From NCBI GenBank assembly GCA_031282085.1, contig JAITEK010000040.1, positions 1 through 5,464 of the forward strand: 5,464 bases of DNA, written 5' to 3'. Shown here piece after piece: positions 4,155 through 5,464 of the stretch. Origin of the DNA: Coriobacteriales bacterium. GTDB lineage: Bacteria; Actinomycetota; Coriobacteriia; Coriobacteriales; UBA8131. A program made the translations under genes and the position numbers. Below the pieces are notes generated by a model. It searched no databases, was not told the DNA's origin, and saw nothing but the letters and a program-made list of their open reading frames with translations. Position 1 is the first letter of the stretch. The number at the start of each line of letters is the position of its first letter.

Positions 4155-5464
4155 ATGATAGACCAGCAACGCGACAAAATCGCACTTCACATCGAGTCGC
4201 AGCTTATACACGCCCCTGGCGACAGCGACCCCCGCTTTGGCGACGTGGTCGCCCCGATACACCTTACAACCACCTATGAACAAGCGTCTTTTGGCAACCC
4301 CATCCGTTACGACTACTCGCGGGGCGGCAACCCCTCGCGTCAGGTGGTGGAGGATCAGATAGCGGCCCTTGAGGGCGGAGCGGGCGGGCTTGCCTTCAGC
4401 TCAGGCATGGCGGCCATCACGGCCGTACTCTCACTGTTTGAGCCGGGCGATGAGTTGCTCGTTCCCACCAACCTCTACGGCGGAACCTTCCGCGTGCTCG
4501 ACCGCTACTTCCAACGATACGGGCTGCGCTACCGCCTGGTGGACATCACCGATGTGAGCGCGGTTGAGGCGGCTTTTGCCAAAGCGGGCGCAGGGGGTGC
4601 TGGCAACGAGGCGGGTGCCGCCGGCACAGCCAACACTGCGGGCATTGCTGCGGGCAGCGCGGCGGGCAGCGCGGCCACTGCTGCAGCCACCGCGGCCACT
4701 ACTGCGGCTGCTACCACGGCCGCCGCAGCCACAGCCGCAGCCGCAGTCACAGGCAAACCTCCCGTTGCCCTGCTCTTTGAGTCCCCCACCAACCCACTGC
4801 TTGAGGTGGCCGATATCGCCGCGCTCTCCGCAATCGCCCACGCACACGGTGCACTGTCCATTGTGGACAACACCTTCCTCTCCCCCTACCTGCAACAACC
4901 GCTCGTCCTCGGCGCCGACATCGTCATCCACTCGGCAACCAAATACCTCGGCGGTCACTCAGACGTACTCGCAGGCCTTATCGCCGTTAAAGACCCGCTG
5001 CTCCACAAGCGCCTGCACTTTATCCACTACTCCACAGGCGCTACGCTTGCCCCCTTCGACTCCTACCTGCTCACCCGCGGCATCAAGACGCTGGCTGTGC
5101 GGCTCGACCGCCAGGTCGCAAGCGCCCAGGAGCTGGCAACCTGGCTCAACGCCCATCCGCTCGTCTCCCGCGTCGTCTACCCCGGCTTGCCCGAGCATCC
5201 CGGTTTTGAGGTACAGAGCCGCCAGGCGCGCGGGGCGGGAGCCTTGCTCTCCTTTGAGCTTGCCGAGGGATTGGATGCTGAGAAGTTTGCGCAAAACCTC
5301 GGGCTGATAACCTTGGCCGAGAGCCTCGGCGCCGTGGAATCGCTCATCTGCCACCCCGCGACAATGACGCACGCCTCCATCCCCGCGCCGCTGCGTGCCG
5401 AGATGGGCATCACCGACCGCCTCTTGCGTCTGTCCGTTGGCATAGAGCACCCCGACGACCTCAA
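4155..5464 (+). CDS. PLP-dependent transsulfuration enzyme (cystathionine gamma-synthase/beta-lyase family), 3' partial
   Basis: This is a fold-type I pyridoxal-phosphate enzyme of the Cys/Met metabolism family, acting on sulfur amino acids or activated homoserine in the cytoplasm. Cystathionine synthase, cystathionine lyase, methionine gamma-lyase and O-acylhomoserine sulfhydrylase cannot be told apart here. Visible hallmarks are RYDYSRGGNPSR (Tyr54, Arg56, which bind the phosphate of the neighbouring subunit), FSSGMAAI (81-88), the stacking Tyr108 in LYGGTF, FESPTNP (208-214), Asp238 in VDNTFLSP, and the Schiff-base Lys263 in HSATKYLGGHSD. LICHPATMTHAS and LRLSVGIEHPDDL mark the C-terminal domain. 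The window ends after 436 codons, probably 10-20 residues short of the stop. Residues 144-201 are an Ala/Thr/Gly-rich insertion absent from usual members; without it the length is normal. The gene is divergent from the reductase, with its own TATAAT. Confidence 0.93.
   Translation, partial: MIDQQRDKIALHIESQLIHAPGDSDPRFGDVVAPIHLTTTYEQASFGNPIRYDYSRGGNPSRQVVEDQIAALEGGAGGLAFSSGMAAITAVLSLFEPGDELLVPTNLYGGTFRVLDRYFQRYGLRYRLVDITDVSAVEAAFAKAGAGGAGNEAGAAGTANTAGIAAGSAAGSAATAAATAATTAAATTAAAATAAAAVTGKPPVALLFESPTNPLLEVADIAALSAIAHAHGALSIVDNTFLSPYLQQPLVLGADIVIHSATKYLGGHSDVLAGLIAVKDPLLHKRLHFIHYSTGATLAPFDSYLLTRGIKTLAVRLDRQVASAQELATWLNAHPLVSRVVYPGLPEHPGFEVQSRQARGAGALLSFELAEGLDAEKFAQNLGLITLAESLGAVESLICHPATMTHASIPAPLRAEMGITDRLLRLSVGIEHPDDL
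4584..4757 (+). repeat. Ala/Thr/Gly-rich low-complexity insertion within the PLP enzyme
   Basis: This segment encodes 58 residues (144-201): 30 Ala, 10 Thr, 10 Gly and a few Ser, Asn, Glu, Ile, Val and Lys. It lies between the helix ending VEAAFAK and the strand PPVALLFESPTNP. In ordinary relatives only a few residues join these elements. A perfect 12-bp tandem duplication (4650-4661 and 4662-4673, in frame, AGSA twice) and repeated gccgca units near 4719-4746 point to growth by slippage. All four Ala codons are mixed, so it is not a young, pure microsatellite. Confidence 0.85.

Noticed and set aside
4431..4958. Minus-strand open frame with a Gly/Cys-rich run
   Set aside because: It is the antisense reading of the Ala-rich insertion in the PLP enzyme; it has no independent support.
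4564..5307. Plus-strand 247-residue Pro/Arg/Ser-rich frame
   Set aside because: It is an alternate frame of the PLP enzyme gene, whose own frame holds all catalytic motifs.

Overview
The window comes from a GC-rich bacterium. It holds four protein genes: two open at the window edges and two complete. The content fits an anaerobic, high-GC actinobacterium of the Coriobacteriia type (Eggerthellaceae or relatives). The reasons are a fused double-ATPase ECF transporter gene, an aldo/keto reductase carrying two iron-sulfur cluster motifs, strong GC bias at third codon positions, and gene-embedded palindromic repeats. This placement is inference; no taxonomic marker gene is present.

Layout. Bases 2-1867 (+) encode the energising ATPases of an ECF vitamin/metal transporter as one fused protein (EcfA1-like then EcfA2-like domain), with its 5' end outside the window. 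It overlaps by 11 bp the gene for the transmembrane coupling subunit EcfT (1857-2648, +). No substrate-binding EcfS gene is seen, so this looks like a shared (group II) module serving S-components encoded elsewhere. Convergent to ecfT, 32 bp away, lies a minus-strand gene for a ferredoxin-like aldo/keto reductase (2681-3865). A 289-bp AT-richer divergent intergenic region (3866-4154) holds a 21-bp near-perfect inverted repeat pair, a consensus TATAAT box and a leader hairpin. It leads into a PLP-dependent transsulfuration-family enzyme (4155 to beyond 5464, +), which probably lacks only its last few C-terminal residues.

The unusual content is not a new gene system but intragenic insertions. 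(1) The ATPase gene carries two copies of a palindromic element with an identical 31-bp core, at 50-80 and 857-887. Both are in the same reading frame and encode the same decapeptide GCQGARPPDN. One sits in the N-terminal strand-loop region of the first ATPase domain, the other in the interdomain linker. They resemble, in behaviour, coding-region palindromic elements such as those described in Rickettsia. The 807-bp spacing is exactly 269 codons, so recombination between the copies would remove the first ATPase core in frame. (2) The PLP enzyme contains a ~58-residue Ala/Thr/Gly-rich low-complexity insertion between two conserved blocks of its PLP-binding domain. (3) The ATPase C-terminus ends in another Ala/Ser-rich tail built partly from a 6-bp tandem repeat. 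Together these suggest a genome in which loops and tails of housekeeping proteins collect in-frame repeats.

The ECF genes act together in ATP-driven uptake. The reductase and PLP enzyme are divergently transcribed and may share regulation through the intergenic inverted repeat, but no metabolic link between them can be shown from the sequence.
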